Origin: Treponema bryantii
Lineage (GTDB): Bacteria; Spirochaetota; Spirochaetia; Treponematales; Treponemataceae
Assembly (NCBI RefSeq): GCF_900113965.1
Contig: NZ_FORI01000004.1
Location: 1-64,000, forward strand
DNA: 64,000 bases
Direction: 5' to 3'
Shown: piece after piece, positions 1 to 7,359 of the stretch
Numbering within the stretch: the first letter of the stretch is position 1
Layout: each line of letters opens with the position of its first letter
Notes under the pieces: generated by a model
What the model was told of the DNA's origin: nothing
Databases searched by the model: none
What the model saw: the letters and a program-made list of their open reading frames with translations, nothing else
Made by a program: the position numbers and the translations under genes

Positions 1-2
1 AA

Positions 3-27
3 GTGATATGTACCCATAATTCTGGAC
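3..27. repeat. IS terminal inverted repeat, left (orfB end)
   Basis: The 25 bases match the reverse complement of 1449-1473: the outer 13 bases (GTGATATGTACCC) and the inner CTGGAC are identical, with a diverged middle. This is the expected transposase binding end of an IS3-family element. Confidence 0.9.
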
Positions 28-39
28 ACATATTATGAA

Positions 40-927
40 TTAGGCCGAATGAATGGATGCTTCCCTGTATTTTGCGGGAGGCATCCATTTTGTTTTAGCC
101 TGTATTCGCTTATTGTTATAATAGTCTATATATTCTGCAACTGCTACAGAAAATTCTTCAAAAGATTTAAAATCCTTTTCATGTCCATAATACAATTCAT
201 TTTTCAAACGTCCAAAGAAAGTTTCCATAATGCAATTGTCATAGCAATTTCCTTTACGAGACATAGATTGAATAACGCCATGATTAATCAATCTCGTTCT
301 GTAATAAATATGCTGATACTGCCATCCCTGATCAGAATGAAAAATAAGGCCATTAACTCTTTGGAATTTTTTAAAAGCTTTATCCAACATTCGTTTTACT
401 TGTTCCATGTTTGGACTTAATGATAAATCATAAGAAATTATCTCGTTTGTATGCATATCAAGAATTGGAGAGATGTAGCATTTGCCCCAGGAAAAATTAA
501 ACTGTGAAACATCAGTTGTCCATTTCTGAAAGGGCGCAGTTGTACTGAAATCCCTGTTAATTAGATTAGCAGCAATTTTTCCAACTTCCCCTTTGTATGA
601 ATGATACTTTTCTTTTGGTCGTTTTCCAAATAGTCCCAGAGAATGCATTATTCTTTGAACTCGTTTGTGGTTTACAGTTTTGCCACGGTTTAGAAGTTCT
701 CTGTAAACACGACGTACGCCATATCTTTCTTTGTTTTCTGTAAAAATCTCCAGTATTTCTTGTGCCATAGCGACATTTTTTTCAGCAATAACATCCTTTT
801 TGCTTATTTCAAAGTAATATGTCGATTTTGACATTTTTGCAGCTTTTAAAAGATACCTTAATCGGTATCCTTTTTCTTGGAGTTCTTTGAGGACTTTTGC
901 TTTTTCGCCTTGAGATGTTCGTCCCAT
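40..927 (-). CDS. IS3-family transposase OrfB (DDE integrase catalytic domain)
   Basis: A 295-residue rve-type integrase core, the catalytic part of the transposase. An HTH_21 region (YGVRRVYRELLNRG, about residues 68-81) precedes the DDE triad, seen as WTTDVSQF (first D), FHSDQGWQY (second D) and DNCIMETFFGRLKNE (catalytic E). The length is normal for IS3 OrfB. It is probably expressed mostly as an OrfAB fusion by -1 frameshifting from orfA, although an ATG at 927 is available. No disabling mutation is visible. Confidence 0.93.
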   Translation of the reverse strand: MGRTSQGEKAKVLKELQEKGYRLRYLLKAAKMSKSTYYFEISKKDVIAEKNVAMAQEILEIFTENKERYGVRRVYRELLNRGKTVNHKRVQRIMHSLGLFGKRPKEKYHSYKGEVGKIAANLINRDFSTTAPFQKWTTDVSQFNFSWGKCYISPILDMHTNEIISYDLSLSPNMEQVKRMLDKAFKKFQRVNGLIFHSDQGWQYQHIYYRTRLINHGVIQSMSRKGNCYDNCIMETFFGRLKNELYYGHEKDFKSFEEFSVAVAEYIDYYNNKRIQAKTKWMPPAKYREASIHSA

Positions 928-1427
928 TCTGCGTGTCTCAAGGCTATAGATTTTTTTATTACTTCGTTCTCTGCTTTCAGATATTCATTTTCATTTCGTA
1001 ACCGTAATAGTTCATCTCGTTCTTCTTCTGTAAGAGGTTTCGTGTTTTTTGATTTTTTTTTCATAACTGGATTTTTCCTTGGACGTCCTATTGAAATGCT
1101 CTTTAATCCATCATAACCGTTATCTTTATATTTTTTAACCCATTTATGAAGCAGGCCTGAAGCTATACCTGCATTACATGCCGTTTCTTGAATAGAGTTT
1201 CCTGCTAAGACTTTTGAGACAAGATTAAATCGTTCTTCTGGCGTCCATTGTTTTTTATGAGACTTATGATGTAATGCTGTTATTCCTTTATGTTCTTCTA
1301 TCCTTTTCCATCGACGTATCATCTTATGGAAATCTTGTGGATCTTTTATTCCTTCTGGTGTTTCAACCCAGATTCCTTGTTTGTAAAGTTCAATGCATCT
1401 AAGCTTGAACTCTAATGTGTAGCGCAT
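858..1427 (-). CDS. IS3-family transposase OrfA (helix-turn-helix)
   Basis: A 189-residue protein that would bind the IS ends. It has N-terminal helix-turn-helix repeats (first about residues 3-45, second about 60-105, with the GIASGLLHKWVKKY recognition-helix pattern), then a basic stretch and a leucine/glutamate-rich coiled coil (about 130-165) typical of OrfA oligomerisation. The start follows an AAAAGGGG ribosome binding site. Its 3' end overlaps orfB by 70 bases in the -1 frame. Two A-rich GAAAAAG runs in the overlap (about 870-876 and 899-906, plus-strand coordinates) are candidate slippage sites for an OrfAB fusion, though neither is a classic A6G heptamer. Confidence 0.9.
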   Translation of the reverse strand: MRYTLEFKLRCIELYKQGIWVETPEGIKDPQDFHKMIRRWKRIEEHKGITALHHKSHKKQWTPEERFNLVSKVLAGNSIQETACNAGIASGLLHKWVKKYKDNGYDGLKSISIGRPRKNPVMKKKSKNTKPLTEEERDELLRLRNENEYLKAENEVIKKSIALRHAEWDEHLKAKKQKSSKNSKKKDTD

Positions 1428-1434
1428 AAAAATA

Positions 1435-1463
1435 CCCCTTTTACTTTTGTCCAGTAAAAGGGG
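1435..1463 (-). promoter_or_regulatory. Hairpin that can mask the transposase orfA ribosome binding site
   Basis: A perfect 10-bp inverted repeat (1435-1444 against 1454-1463, 9-base loop) lies directly before the orfA start at 1427. On the transcribed strand the 3' arm reads GTAAAAGGGG, which is the Shine-Dalgarno sequence, while the 5' arm lies inside the terminal repeat. RNA entering from outside the element would contain both arms and fold the site away. Insulation of this kind is known for other insertion sequences such as IS10 and IS50; its use here is inferred. Confidence 0.65.
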
Positions 1464-1473
1464 TACATATCAC
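1449..1473. repeat. IS terminal inverted repeat, right (orfA end)
   Basis: Partner of the repeat at 3-27. Its inner half (1454-1463) is also the outer arm of a hairpin that can pair with the orfA ribosome binding site region. Confidence 0.9.
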
Positions 1474-1520
1474 AAGTTCGGGGTGACACTTCAACTAACT
1501 AACTTTCGTTAACATTTTTA

Positions 1521-1549
1521 TTGTCAAATTTCTCTTCCTATGTTATACT
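1521..1549 (+). promoter_or_regulatory. Sigma-70 promoter for the fliFGHIJ operon
   Basis: TTGTCA (1521-1526), a 17-base spacer and TATACT (1544-1549) form a near-consensus promoter between the insertion sequence and fliF. The predicted start near 1556 gives a leader of about 45 bases ending in the strong ribosome binding site GGGAGGGG at 1589-1596. A vegetative-type promoter for flagellar basal-body genes is consistent with what is known of treponemes. Confidence 0.75.
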
Positions 1550-1600
1550 TAATTAAATTTAGTACAAATTTCTTTAAAATTCGTTCACGGGAGGGGACAG

Positions 1601-3304
1601 ATGAACGAATGGCTTAAAAAGGTAACCGATGGACTAAAAAATATGTGGTCCAAATGGAAGCCGATTCAAAAAGTCATATTAATTGGCATAATCGTAGTAG
1701 TAATCATAGTCATTGTTGCGTCCGTGAAGGTATCTTCAAAGCCTTCTACTGTCCGACTCTTTAATGCTCCAGTTACAGATCAGACTGCTCTTACACAGAT
1801 TCTTGACCGTCTTTCTCAGGAAAATGTAAATGCATATACAAATGATGCAGGTTATATTTCAGTTGATGATGATAAGACAGCACGCCGAATGCGTGAAATC
1901 CTCATCAGTGAAAATCTTGTTCCTTCATCAGTTGATCCTTGGGCTGGTTTTTATGATAGAAGCTGGTCTACAACAGATGCAGATCAGAACGTAAAACTCA
2001 AGAATACAATTCAGAAACAGCTCAAGCAGCATATTGAATCAATCGCAGAAATTCAGCTTGCAGATGTAAATATTGTTTTGCCAGATAATCAGCTTTTTAC
2101 AGCAGATCAGAATCCTGTAACAGCAAGTGTAATCATTAAAACAACCCCTCAGAGTAACCTGCTTCAGGATAGAAAACGTGTACTTGGTATTCAGCGCCTT
2201 ATTCTTTCTGCTGTTGAAGGTCTTAAAGAAGAAAATCTTATCATCACAGATGTGGATGGTAATCAGGTAAATGATTTTGAAGGCATGGCAGAAAGTGACC
2301 GTGTAAGCATTATCGAAAAGCAGCAGAAGCTTATCCGCAAACAGGAAGTTGAGCTTCGTGCAAAAATCCTTAAGGCTCTTCAGAAAACTTTCCGCGAAGA
2401 CCGCTGCCGCGACATGAACGTTGCCATTGAAATGGATATGTCTCAGAAGACAAGTGAGGCAACAGTTTATTCTCCAATCGAAATTAAAGCTGATAACCCT
2501 GATACTCCTTATGATGACTCAGAATATCGTGATACACTGCCAATCAGTCAGCAGACTGTAACAAAAGAGTGGCAGGGTACAGGTTATAATCCGGAAGGAC
2601 CAGCCGGTGTAGAAGGACAGACTCCTCCGGTTTATTCTGATATGTCTAACGTAATCGGAAAATCTACAGAGACTGGCGTTACTCAGAATAACGTAATTAA
2701 TACAAAACAGACATCAGAAATATCTTCTCCAAAAATCGATAAGATTTCGGTTTCTGTCAACCTCGACGGAAAATGGAAGAAGGTAAAAGATAATAACGGA
2801 AATCTCATTATTGAAGACGGTGCAATTAAACGTGAATATACTCCGGTTTCTGCAGAAGAAATGGCAGAGGCTGTTCGTCTTATTCAGGGTGCAATTGGTT
2901 ATGACAGAACCCGAGGCGACAGAGTAGAAGTAACAAACATTGCTTACGACCGTGATGATGAGTTTGAAGCAGAAGATGCAGAGTACTTTGCAGCTATTCA
3001 GCGCAGACGTACAATACTTCTTATTCTTATTGCAATTGTTGTTGTTCTTGTTGGCTTTATTCTCTTCCGTATTATCAGCCGCGAAATGGAACGCCGCCGC
3101 CGCGAAAGAGAAGCTCGTCTTCTTGCAGAGCAGCAGGCAGCCCGCGAACGCGCACTTTGGGAGGCGAAGGACGACGGTATGGAAGTTACAATGTCCGTCG
3201 AAGAAACCCGCCGTATGGAACTTCAGGAAAATGCAATTTCCATGGCAAAGGAACATCCGGAAGATGTTGCTATGCTCATAAGAACATGGTTGATGGAGGA
3301 ATAG
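1601..3304 (+). CDS. fliF: Flagellar MS-ring protein FliF
   Basis: FliF (567 residues) forms the inner-membrane MS ring of the periplasmic flagellum and anchors the FliG rotor. Two membrane helices are visible, near residues 23-43 and 472-493, flanking the large periplasmic ring-building domains. The C-terminal cytoplasmic tail ends in the acidic helix pattern EHPEDVAMLIRTWL that binds FliG. The start has an excellent GGGAGGGG ribosome binding site 5 bases upstream. In other treponemes flgB, flgC and fliE normally precede fliF; here an IS element lies immediately upstream. fliG begins 4 bases after the stop, so the genes are co-transcribed. Confidence 0.97.
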   Translation: MNEWLKKVTDGLKNMWSKWKPIQKVILIGIIVVVIIVIVASVKVSSKPSTVRLFNAPVTDQTALTQILDRLSQENVNAYTNDAGYISVDDDKTARRMREILISENLVPSSVDPWAGFYDRSWSTTDADQNVKLKNTIQKQLKQHIESIAEIQLADVNIVLPDNQLFTADQNPVTASVIIKTTPQSNLLQDRKRVLGIQRLILSAVEGLKEENLIITDVDGNQVNDFEGMAESDRVSIIEKQQKLIRKQEVELRAKILKALQKTFREDRCRDMNVAIEMDMSQKTSEATVYSPIEIKADNPDTPYDDSEYRDTLPISQQTVTKEWQGTGYNPEGPAGVEGQTPPVYSDMSNVIGKSTETGVTQNNVINTKQTSEISSPKIDKISVSVNLDGKWKKVKDNNGNLIIEDGAIKREYTPVSAEEMAEAVRLIQGAIGYDRTRGDRVEVTNIAYDRDDEFEAEDAEYFAAIQRRRTILLILIAIVVVLVGFILFRIISREMERRRREREARLLAEQQAARERALWEAKDDGMEVTMSVEETRRMELQENAISMAKEHPEDVAMLIRTWLMEE

Positions 3305-3307
3305 TTT

Positions 3308-4420
3308 ATGTCAGACGAAGCTACAGAAGCACCGAAATCAAATCCAAAGCCGGTACCAAAGCCTGGGCAGCTTAAGCCAGCAGGTTCTGGTTCATCATCA
3401 AAAAAAGGCAATAAGGATTATAAAAGTTTAACAGGTCGCCAGAAGGCTGCCATCTTCCTCATTTCGCTTGGACCTGAGGTTTCTGCCGAAATCATGAAGC
3501 ACCTTCGCGAAGACGAAGTTGAAACACTTACCTTTGAAATTGCACGTCAGGAAAAAGTAAATCCTGAATTTAAAGACGCCGTACTTGAAGAGTTCCAGGA
3601 GCTTATGAATGCTCAGAACTTCATCACGACCGGTGGTATCGACTATGCCCGCGAGCTCCTCGAAAAATCTCTTGGTTCTCAGAAAGCCATCGATATCATC
3701 AACCGCCTTACTTCAAGTCTTCAGGTTCGTCCGTTTGACTTTATCCGCCGTACAGACCCGGCACATCTTTTGAACTTTATTCAGCAGGAATATCCGCAGA
3801 CTATTGCCTTGATTCTTGCTTACCTGGAACCTGGAAAGGCTGCCGTAATCATGCAGAACTTGCCAGAAGATATGCAGGCCGAAGTTTCAAAGCGACTTGC
3901 AACAATGGACCGTACATCTCCAGATGTATTGCGCGACGTTGAACGCGTATTGGAAAAGAAACTTTCTACACTGTCTTCAGAAGACTACACTGCTGCCGGT
4001 GGTGTTGAAGCAATCGTTGAAATCCTCAACCTTGTTGACCGTTCTTCTGAAAAGTCTATTATCGAATCTCTCGAAGAGGACGATCCGGATTTGGCAGAGG
4101 AAATCAAAAAGCGAATGTTCGTATTCGAAGATATCGTTATGCTCGACGACCGTGCTATTCAGAAGGTACTCCGCGATGTCGACCAGCAGGAACTCGCAAA
4201 AGCGCTTAAATCGGTTGATACCGAAGTACAGGATAAAATCTTCCGTAACATGTCTAAGCGTGCCGCATCTATGCTTAAGGAAGATATGGAATTCATGGGA
4301 CCTGTTCGCTTGAAGGACGTTGAAGAGTCTCAGCAGAAGATTGTATCTATCATCCGTCGTCTTGAAGACAATGGTGATATCGTTATTGCTCGTTCTGGTG
4401 AAGACGAACTTGTATCATAA
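3308..4420 (+). CDS. fliG: Flagellar motor switch protein FliG
   Basis: FliG (370 residues) is the rotor component that contacts stators and, with FliM/FliN, sets rotation direction. The usual FliG core begins near residue 38 (LTGRQKAAIFLISLGPE); before it lies a Pro/Lys/Ser-rich extension of about 37 residues that many FliG proteins lack. The middle domain carries the EHPQ-type region (QQEYPQTIALIL) and the C-terminal domain holds the charged torque helix (FEDIVMLDDRAIQKVLRDVD). GGAGGA at the end of fliF serves as ribosome binding site, indicating translational coupling. Confidence 0.97.
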   Translation: MSDEATEAPKSNPKPVPKPGQLKPAGSGSSSKKGNKDYKSLTGRQKAAIFLISLGPEVSAEIMKHLREDEVETLTFEIARQEKVNPEFKDAVLEEFQELMNAQNFITTGGIDYARELLEKSLGSQKAIDIINRLTSSLQVRPFDFIRRTDPAHLLNFIQQEYPQTIALILAYLEPGKAAVIMQNLPEDMQAEVSKRLATMDRTSPDVLRDVERVLEKKLSTLSSEDYTAAGGVEAIVEILNLVDRSSEKSIIESLEEDDPDLAEEIKKRMFVFEDIVMLDDRAIQKVLRDVDQQELAKALKSVDTEVQDKIFRNMSKRAASMLKEDMEFMGPVRLKDVEESQQKIVSIIRRLEDNGDIVIARSGEDELVS

Positions 4421-4440
4421 TTTATCAAAAGGAATAAAGT

Positions 4441-5373
4441 ATGGCAAAGGCAGTATTCAGACCTGGTGAAGCAAAGAATATAGAAGAAAAAGTTATGCTT
4501 CCTCTCTACAAGGACTACTCTCCAATTGAAGATGTAGAAGTTCAGGAGGAGGAAGAATATACAGGTCCAACTGCAGAAGATTTACGTCGCGAAGCTGAGG
4601 AATACAAGGCTCAGTTTGAAGTTGAAAAACAGCAGATGAAAGCTGATGCTCAGAAAGAAGCAGAGCGCATTATTAAAGCTGCAGAAGATACAGCCTTTGC
4701 AGAAGTTAAACGCCAGACAGACCAGGCAGCCGTTATTAAAGCTGATGCAGAAAATGACGCAGCCGCAATCATAGAAAAAGCAAAAGCCGAGGCTGCGCAG
4801 ATTGTTGCAGAAGCTCAGGCTCAGCATGATAAGCTTGTTTCAGATGCCCGTTCAGAAGGTTTTGAGCAGGGAAGTGCAGAAGGTTACGAAAAGGGTAAGG
4901 CCGAAGTAGAACGTCTTATTGAAAGAATGCACAAGGTGCTCGAAGCAGTTATGCAGCGCCGCGAAGAAATCCTTCAGGATACAGAAAGTCAGATTGTTGA
5001 ACTTGTAATTCTGATGGCTCGAAAGGTTATAAAGATTCTTTCTGAAAATCAGAAGAACGTTATTATGGCAAATACAGTTGCTGCTTTGCGCAAAGTAAAG
5101 ACACGCGGTAATGTAACTCTCCGTGTTAATATTGAAGATGTAAAGCTTACAACTCAGCACGCAGATGAGTTTATTCAGCATGTTGAAAATGTACAGGGCA
5201 TTACTGTACAGGAAGACTCTGCAGTTGAGAAGGGCGGCTGTATTGTTGAAACAGACTTTGGTGCTATTGATGCACGTATCTCAAGTCAGCTTACAGAACT
5301 CGAAAATAAGATTCTTGAAGTTTCTCCTGTTAAAAATATCAAGCGTCAGGATCCTCTTACTTCGGCTGAATAA
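4441..5373 (+). CDS. fliH: Flagellar export apparatus protein FliH
   Basis: FliH (310 residues) is the elongated stalk that links the export ATPase FliI to the C ring and restrains its activity. The N-terminal region has the usual short conserved start, followed by a long Ala/Glu/Lys/Gln-rich coiled coil (about residues 45-165) including the SEGFEQGSAEGYEKGKAE glycine-repeat pattern typical of FliH, then the C-terminal FliI-binding domain (about 175-295). It lies 20 bases after fliG with an AAAGGAA ribosome binding site and 24 bases before fliI, supporting one operon. Confidence 0.95.
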   Translation: MAKAVFRPGEAKNIEEKVMLPLYKDYSPIEDVEVQEEEEYTGPTAEDLRREAEEYKAQFEVEKQQMKADAQKEAERIIKAAEDTAFAEVKRQTDQAAVIKADAENDAAAIIEKAKAEAAQIVAEAQAQHDKLVSDARSEGFEQGSAEGYEKGKAEVERLIERMHKVLEAVMQRREEILQDTESQIVELVILMARKVIKILSENQKNVIMANTVAALRKVKTRGNVTLRVNIEDVKLTTQHADEFIQHVENVQGITVQEDSAVEKGGCIVETDFGAIDARISSQLTELENKILEVSPVKNIKRQDPLTSAE

Positions 5374-5397
5374 TTCTGTAAAGGGTGGGGGTGTGCC

Positions 5398-6816
5398 GTG
5401 CGTTCTACATATACCGGTGAATTTGATTTCAATAAATATCTCGAAAAAGTTGTTGATGCAGAAACCATTCTTTATACAGGCCGTGTAACTGCAGTAAAAG
5501 GTCTTGAGGTTGAAAGCGAAGGCCCTCGTTCTGTAATCGGTGAAATGTGTACAATTAAACTGCGTGATGGAAAACTTCTTCAGGCAGAGGTTGTTGGTCT
5601 TAATGAAAAAATCGTAAAGCTTGCTCCGTTTGGTGAAACAAAGGGAATTGAAGTTGGCTGTGAAGTTGTTGCTTCTGGCCGCAGTCTTATGGTTCCTGTT
5701 GGACCAAAGCTTTTAGGAAGAATGATTAACGCAATTGGTCGTCCTTGTGATGATAAGGGCGAGATTGTTCCAGAAACTTACTATCCTGCAGTTGCAAATC
5801 CTCCGTCTCCAAATGAGCGTACAGATATTAACCGCCGAATCACAACCGGTGTTCGTGCTATAGACTCTCTGCTTACAGTTGGTAAGGGACAGCGTCTTGG
5901 AATCTTTGCAGGTTCAGGTGTTGGTAAGTCAACTCTTCTGAGTATTATTGCGCGTAACACAGATGCTGATATAAATGTTATCGGTTTGATTGGTGAGCGT
6001 GGTCGCGAGGTTCTGGACTTCGTAAACCGCGACCTTGGTGAAGAAGGAATGAAGCGTTCTGTCCTCGTTGTTGCAACCAGTGATGAGCCTTCGATCTGCC
6101 GTCTCCGTGCCGCCCAGGTTTGTACAGCCATTGCAGAATATTTCCGCGATCAGGGAAAAGACGTTATGCTGATGATGGATTCAGTTACCCGTTTTGCTCA
6201 TGCTCAGCGCGAAATCGGACTTGCAAATGGTGAGCCTCCTGCACAGAAGGGATATCCGCCAAGTGTATTTGATATGATTCCAAAGCTGCTCGAACGTTCG
6301 GGTACAAATCAGAAAGGTTCTATTACAGCTTTCTATACAGTTCTTGTTGATGGTGATGATATGAACGAGCCTATTACAGATAAGGTTCGCGGTACTCTTG
6401 ATGGACATATCGTTTTGAACCGTAAGCTTGCTCAGTCTTATCATTACCCTGCAATTGATGTGCTGCAGTCTATTTCGCGTTTGTCAAAACGTGTAAGTGG
6501 TGCGCAGACCCGCAAGGCTGTAGGACGTCTCCGCACCTGGATGGCAACTTACTCAGAAAATGAAACAATGATTACAGCCGGTATTTATGCGAAGGGTAAC
6601 TCTCCGGAAATTGATGAAGCAATCGACAAGCATATGGCAATTGAAGAGTTCCTCAAGCAGGAAGAATACGAGCCATGTCCAATGCCAGAAACTTTGAAAA
6701 AACTTTCGGCTCTCACAGAAATTGAGATTCCAGAAGAAGAGTACGTTGAAGTACCGGCAATTGGAATTCCAACTACCGCGCAAATTGTTGATGCGAATAC
6801 TCCGGTGGTTGAGTAG
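5398..6816 (+). CDS. fliI: Flagellum-specific ATPase FliI
   Basis: FliI (472 residues) is the F1-beta-like ATPase of flagellar type III export. Visible motifs are the Walker A loop GSGVGKST (about residues 172-179), the Walker B strand VMLMMDS with the following TRFAHAQREIG, and the GYPPSVF motif characteristic of FliI/YscN. Translation starts at GTG 5398 behind the ribosome binding site AAGGGTGGGG. The last codons and the stop (…PVVE stop, 6804-6816) are supplied by an intergenic palindrome, so the extreme C-terminus differs from what would be expected from flagellar homology. Confidence 0.97.
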   Translation: MRSTYTGEFDFNKYLEKVVDAETILYTGRVTAVKGLEVESEGPRSVIGEMCTIKLRDGKLLQAEVVGLNEKIVKLAPFGETKGIEVGCEVVASGRSLMVPVGPKLLGRMINAIGRPCDDKGEIVPETYYPAVANPPSPNERTDINRRITTGVRAIDSLLTVGKGQRLGIFAGSGVGKSTLLSIIARNTDADINVIGLIGERGREVLDFVNRDLGEEGMKRSVLVVATSDEPSICRLRAAQVCTAIAEYFRDQGKDVMLMMDSVTRFAHAQREIGLANGEPPAQKGYPPSVFDMIPKLLERSGTNQKGSITAFYTVLVDGDDMNEPITDKVRGTLDGHIVLNRKLAQSYHYPAIDVLQSISRLSKRVSGAQTRKAVGRLRTWMATYSENETMITAGIYAKGNSPEIDEAIDKHMAIEEFLKQEEYEPCPMPETLKKLSALTEIEIPEEEYVEVPAIGIPTTAQIVDANTPVVE

Positions 6817-6840
6817 CCCGAAGGGCGTATCGAAACCACC
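6804..6840 (+). repeat. REP-like palindrome, copy 1 (overlaps fliI stop)
   Basis: The 37-base element starts GGTGGTTGAG, has a GCCC-GAA-GGGC inner stem and ends CGAAACCACC. Its first 13 bases encode the end and TAG stop of fliI. It lies inverted to copy 2 at 6859-6896. Confidence 0.9.
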
Positions 6841-6858
6841 TTATGAGCCGAATTTTGT

Positions 6859-6896
6859 GGTGGTTTCGATACGCCGCTACGCGGCACTCAACCACC
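6859..6896 (-). repeat. REP-like palindrome, copy 2 (inverted)
   Basis: The 38-base element reads GGTGGTTTCG...CTCAACCACC with inner stem GCCGC-TAC-GCGGC. It is the opposite orientation to copy 1, separated by 18 bases, so the pair can also fold on each other. It lies directly before fliJ, leaving 13 bases and no clear ribosome binding site. Confidence 0.9.
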
Positions 6897-6909
6897 GTAT
6901 TATAAGTTT

Positions 6910-7326
6910 ATGAAGAAATTTACCTTTGAACTCGAAAAAGTCCTCGAATATCGCAACTTCGAAAAACAGCAGGCCGAAGGTGAACTTGCTAAAGCCATTT
7001 CTGTAGAAACTGAAATCAATGACAATCTAAAAAAAATCGCACAGAACTATGCCGCCGTAAAAGCTCAGATGAAAGGCAGCCTGAACTTTCAGGATATGAT
7101 GGCGCAGAGTCAGTACAATAATCTTTTGGAATATCAGAAAGAAGAACTTCTCAAACAGCTTGCCCAGGCCAAACTCGTAACCGAACAAAAACGCGCAGTA
7201 CTCCGCGAATGCATGAAAAAAACAACCGCTCTCGAAAAGTTAAAAGAAAAGCAGCTTGCCGAATGGAAGCAAGCTGCTGATTACGAGGAGGCCGAGCTCC
7301 TCGATGAAGTTAAGAATAAGTTATAG
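6910..7326 (+). CDS. fliJ: Flagellar export chaperone FliJ
   Basis: FliJ (138 residues) is the small coiled-coil stalk of the flagellar export ATPase and an escort for export chaperones. Nearly the whole protein is predicted helical, rich in Glu, Lys, Gln and Ala with heptad spacing, and starts MKKFTFELEKVLEYRNFEKQQAE as FliJ proteins do. Its position after fliI supports the call. No Shine-Dalgarno sequence precedes the ATG (ATTATAAGTTT), because the palindrome pair occupies the spacer; expression relative to fliI may therefore be reduced. Confidence 0.9.
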   Translation: MKKFTFELEKVLEYRNFEKQQAEGELAKAISVETEINDNLKKIAQNYAAVKAQMKGSLNFQDMMAQSQYNNLLEYQKEELLKQLAQAKLVTEQKRAVLRECMKKTTALEKLKEKQLAEWKQAADYEEAELLDEVKNKL

Positions 7327-7327
7327 C

Positions 7328-7352
7328 GGTGGTTTCGACAGGCTCAACCACC
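7328..7352 (-). repeat. REP-like palindrome, copy 3
   Basis: The minimal 25-base form (GGTGGTTTCG ACAGG CTCAACCACC) sits between the convergent ends of fliJ and the nucleoside kinase gene, where it could act as a bidirectional transcription or RNA-stability barrier. Confidence 0.9.
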
Positions 7353-7359
7353 GTATTTT

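Larger units (their letters stand above)
3..1473 (-). mobile_element. Complete IS3-family (IS150-group-like) insertion sequence
   Basis: The element is bounded by 25-bp imperfect inverted repeats (3-27 and 1449-1473) that begin GTGATATGTACCC and end CTGGAC. It holds two overlapping reading frames on the minus strand, orfA then orfB in the -1 frame, with a DDE transposase in the second. OrfA at 189 residues is long, as in the IS150 group. Both frames are intact, so the copy may be active. The bases AAG occur just outside each end (1-3 and 1474-1476) and could be a 3-bp target duplication, but the left flank is cut by the window edge so this is unproven. It lies 48 bp upstream of the fliF promoter. 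Confidence 0.93.

Noticed and set aside
870-906. Canonical A6G frameshift heptamer between orfA and orfB
   Set aside because: Only GAAAAAG runs are present; frameshifting is plausible from the frame geometry but the exact site is not proved.
2714-3256. 180-codon antisense frame within fliF
   Set aside because: Shadow of a clearly coding gene, no start signal and low-complexity content.
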